Assembly: GCA_019237115.1 (NCBI GenBank)
Contig: JAFAHS010000062.1
Location: 1 to 64,000 of the forward strand
DNA length: 64,000 nt
Reading direction: 5' to 3'
Source: Deltaproteobacteria bacterium
GTDB taxonomy: Bacteria > Desulfobacterota > Binatia > Binatales > Binataceae
Below the pieces are notes generated by a model. The model made no database searches. It was not told the DNA's origin and was given only the letters and a program-made list of their open reading frames with translations. The translations under genes and the position numbers were made by a program. Below, piece after piece: positions 61,960 through 64,000 of the stretch; positions within the stretch are counted from its first letter, which is position 1; the number at the start of each line of letters is the position of its first letter.

Positions 61960-63438
61960 CTAGTGCTCAGCGATCGCGGAGATCCGCTCGGCTTCGCGAT
62001 CCTTCGCGTCAAAAAGGTGGAGTTGATGAGGCTCGCTGCGGCGCGGAATATCCACCGGGTAATTGCCGGTGAAGCACGCGTCGCAGAACTCCTCGCGCCC
62101 GCTGTTGATGAACGAATAGAGCCCTTCCCAGCTCAGATAGCCCAGCGAGTCGGCTCCGATGTAGCGGCGAATTTCCTCGACCGAATGCGACGAGGCAAGC
62201 AGTTCCTCGCGGGTCGGCGTGTCGATTCCGTAGAAGCACGAATGGGTGGTCGGAGGCGCCGCGATTCGCATGTGTACCTCGCGCGCGCCCGCCTCCCGCA
62301 GCATGGGTATGACCTTGCGCAGGGTGGTGCCTCTCACGATCGAATCTTCGATTAACACGATGCGCTTGTTGCGCAGCAACTCGGCCACCGGGTTGAATTT
62401 GATCTTGACGCCGAAATGCCGAATCGACTGGCGCGGCTCGATAAAAGTACGCCCCACGTAGTGGCTACGCACCAAGCCCATCTCGAAGGGCAGACCGGAT
62501 TCTTCCGCGAACCCAAGTGCCGCCGCGTTGCCCGCGTCCGGAACCGGGACGACGATATCGGCCTCGGCGGGGCACTCGCGCGCCAGCGCGCGGCCCTGCG
62601 TCTTTCGCACCTGGTAGACGTTGCGTCCATACAGCAGGCTGTCGGGTCGTGCGAAGTAGACGTATTCGAACACGCATCGCTTCGGTGGCGCGGGCGCAAA
62701 GGGCTTTATCGAGCGCACTCCATTTTCGTCGATCACCAGCATCTCGCCCGGGTCGACCTCGCGGATGTACTCGGCGCGGACCAGGTCGAGTGCGCAGGTC
62801 TCCGAGGCAACGATCGAAGCGCCGTTGAGATTACCGAGCACCAAGGGGCGGAAACCGTGCGGGTCACGGACCGCTATCAGACAAGACTCGGTCAGCAACA
62901 CCAGCGAGTATGCCCCGCGCAGCTGCGCGAGCGCTTCGCTCACCTGGGCAACCAGGGTCGGCGCATGCGAGGAAGCGATCAGATGGATGATTACCTCGCT
63001 GTCCGAGGAAGATTGGAAGATCGAGCCGTTGGCTTCGAGCCGTTCGCGCAGTTCATCGAAGTTGACCAGGTTGCCGTTGTGCCCTACCGCCAGGCCGCCG
63101 CGCTTGTACTCGACCACCAGCGGCTGACAATTCTTGATGGAAGTGGAACCGGTCGTTGAGTAGCGATTGTGTCCAATCGCGCTGGTCCCCTCCAGATGTC
63201 CGATGATATCGCTGTTGAAGATATCCGCGACCAGTCCCATCCCGCGATGCGCAATCAGCGCCTTCCCGTTGCATGAGACGATGCCGGCGGATTCCTGCCC
63301 GCGATGTTGCAGCGCGTAAAGGCCGAGGTATGCCAGGTTGGCGGCCTCCGGATGGCCGTACACCCCGAATACGCCGCACTCTTCGTGGAACCCGTCGAGG
63401 TTCGATTCCTCGACGCCCGGCACATCGACTTCACTCAT
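61960..63438 (-). CDS. purF: Amidophosphoribosyltransferase
   Basis: 492 residues from the ATG at 63438. It makes 5-phosphoribosylamine, the first step of purine synthesis. The catalytic Cys is C21 in [12 protein letters not shown], so about 20 residues are a removable propeptide. The glutaminase domain has [18 protein letters not shown] and the PRPP-binding loop is [13 protein letters not shown]. Cys residues in [12 protein letters not shown] region (KRCVFEY), THSCFYGID and [11 protein letters not shown] fit the Fe-S-containing Bacillus-type enzyme. It overlaps the end of purL by 8 bases. Confidence 0.95.
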   Translation of the reverse strand: MSEVDVPGVEESNLDGFHEECGVFGVYGHPEAANLAYLGLYALQHRGQESAGIVSCNGKALIAHRGMGLVADIFNSDIIGHLEGTSAIGHNRYSTTGSTSIKNCQPLVVEYKRGGLAVGHNGNLVNFDELRERLEANGSIFQSSSDSEVIIHLIASSHAPTLVAQVSEALAQLRGAYSLVLLTESCLIAVRDPHGFRPLVLGNLNGASIVASETCALDLVRAEYIREVDPGEMLVIDENGVRSIKPFAPAPPKRCVFEYVYFARPDSLLYGRNVYQVRKTQGRALARECPAEADIVVPVPDAGNAAALGFAEESGLPFEMGLVRSHYVGRTFIEPRQSIRHFGVKIKFNPVAELLRNKRIVLIEDSIVRGTTLRKVIPMLREAGAREVHMRIAAPPTTHSCFYGIDTPTREELLASSHSVEEIRRYIGADSLGYLSWEGLYSFINSGREEFCDACFTGNYPVDIPRRSEPHQLHLFDAKDREAERISAIAEH

Positions 63439-64000
63439 TGACGGCGAGCCTCTTCGGCAGCGCTTCTTCATAGCGACGCTCCAGTTCACGCACATCCTCG
63501 TCCACGACCGGCATCAGCCGAAGCCGCGCTTCGGCAGTTACCCGTCCCAGCGGGAGACACTCAATTCCCCGGCTGGAGAAGATTTGCTTAAGCTGTTGCA
63601 TGTCTTTGACCGATGCCGATATCACTACCGTTGAGGCGCCCTCTCCGAACAATTCTGCTGTCGAGGTAAGTTGCCGCGCCGCGAAGTCTGCCTCCGCACC
63701 CACCACTCCATCCGGATTAAAGCAGGCCTCGGCGCATGCCACCGCCAGCCCACCCTCCGCTACATCGTGCGCTGATTTTATCAAGCCGCGTTCCGCACCG
63801 GCAACCAGCCCGTCCACCAGCGCCGCCTCGCGTCCCAGGTCGATCGGCATCAGCGAGTGATCGGCCCTCCCGAACATCGCGGCATATTCGGCAGCAGCCA
63901 GCCGAGGCCGATTGGTTCTGACCAGAAGAATGTAATCACCGGGCTGCTTGAAGCAAGCCGTAACCCGCCGGGTCACGTCCGTCATCCTGCCGAGCACCGC
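63431..64000 (-). CDS. purL: Phosphoribosylformylglycinamidine synthase PurL, C-terminal part (cut by window end)
   Basis: The last 190 codons of PurL, reading off the window edge. [19 protein letters not shown] and the closing [18 protein letters not shown]...PLGRV segment are typical of the C-terminal AIRS-type domain of the small (about 740-residue) PurL. The true start is outside the window. Its stop lies inside the purF start region, so purL-purF is translationally coupled. Confidence 0.9.
   Translation of the reverse strand, partial: AVLGRMTDVTRRVTACFKQPGDYILLVRTNRPRLAAAEYAAMFGRADHSLMPIDLGREAALVDGLVAGAERGLIKSAHDVAEGGLAVACAEACFNPDGVVGAEADFAARQLTSTAELFGEGASTVVISASVKDMQQLKQIFSSRGIECLPLGRVTAEARLRLMPVVDEDVRELERRYEEALPKRLAVNE

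Noticed and set aside
1..64000. CRISPR arrays, prophage, insertion sequences, rRNA
   Set aside because: No regularly spaced direct repeats, transposase, integrase, phage structural genes or rRNA segments were seen on either strand.

Overview
The window is a GC-rich bacterial chromosome segment with dense, mostly short operons and no sign of phage, plasmid, insertion sequence or CRISPR array. The mix of a TreS-maltokinase/GlgB module, an isc cluster, LpxL-type acyltransferase (so a Gram-negative envelope), LLM-class oxidoreductase, DUF1329 and cyclase-family proteins, and an L9-DUF2232-S18-S6 operon suggests a deltaproteobacterium-like lineage. Desulfobacterota or Candidatus Binatota would fit, but this is inference from gene content only.

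Layout. 1-4.8 kb: alpha-glucan/trehalose metabolism (C-terminal part of a TreS-maltokinase fusion, glgB), then a convergent CYTH/VTC-like protein. 5.9-7.0 kb: tRNA-Asp, rplM, rpsI. 7.1-11.1 kb: FecR-domain protein, a beta-rich exported protein and a CHASE2 class III nucleotide cyclase. 11.1-13.2 kb: argC and a pirin. 13.3-18.3 kb: what looks like a compact ethylmalonyl-CoA pathway locus (malyl-CoA lyase, two single-hot-dog MaoC hydratases, a short methylsuccinyl-CoA-dehydrogenase-like enzyme, and a divergent crotonyl-CoA carboxylase/reductase behind a cobalamin-riboswitch-like leader). 18.4-22.8 kb: lipoprotein, FAD/Fe-S dehydrogenase, LLM oxidoreductase. 22.8-28.8 kb: isc operon (iscS-iscU-iscA-hscB-hscA-iscX and a conserved hypothetical gene) with a clear sigma70 promoter whose -10 overlaps an IscR-type palindrome. 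28.8-31.9 kb: GNAT, orphan FtsX-type permease, TetR with a 30-bp palindrome, HAD phosphatase. 32-38.3 kb: secF, two zinc-ribbon genes, trmI, a class A PBP, an adenosine-specific kinase. 38.3-41.4 kb: a zincin-like protein, a helical protein and a GMC oxidoreductase. 41.5-48 kb: manC, algC, SDR, CPBP protease, LpxL-like acyltransferase, glgC. 48.4-52 kb: small zinc-ribbon gene with a strong terminator, GST/SspA-like gene, rplI-DUF2232-rpsR-rpsF operon. 52.3-57.8 kb: cyclase-family protein with a basic tail, DUF1329 protein, double GNAT, HPP-like membrane protein. 57.9-61.8 kb: a bufferin-type RiPP operon (six-Cys precursor, DUF692/MNIO enzyme, DUF2063 partner) divergent from an ECF sigma/anti-sigma pair. 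62-64 kb: purF and the end of purL.

Three systems deserve attention: (i) the MNIO/bufferin operon, whose promoter region shares a GGGAACTT box with the divergent ECF sigma gene; (ii) the ethylmalonyl-CoA cluster, with a hydratase split into one canonical and one degenerate hot-dog gene and a B12-riboswitch-like RNA ahead of ccr; (iii) the isc promoter/operator, with no iscR gene in the window. All functional calls rest on motif recognition by eye; no search was run.
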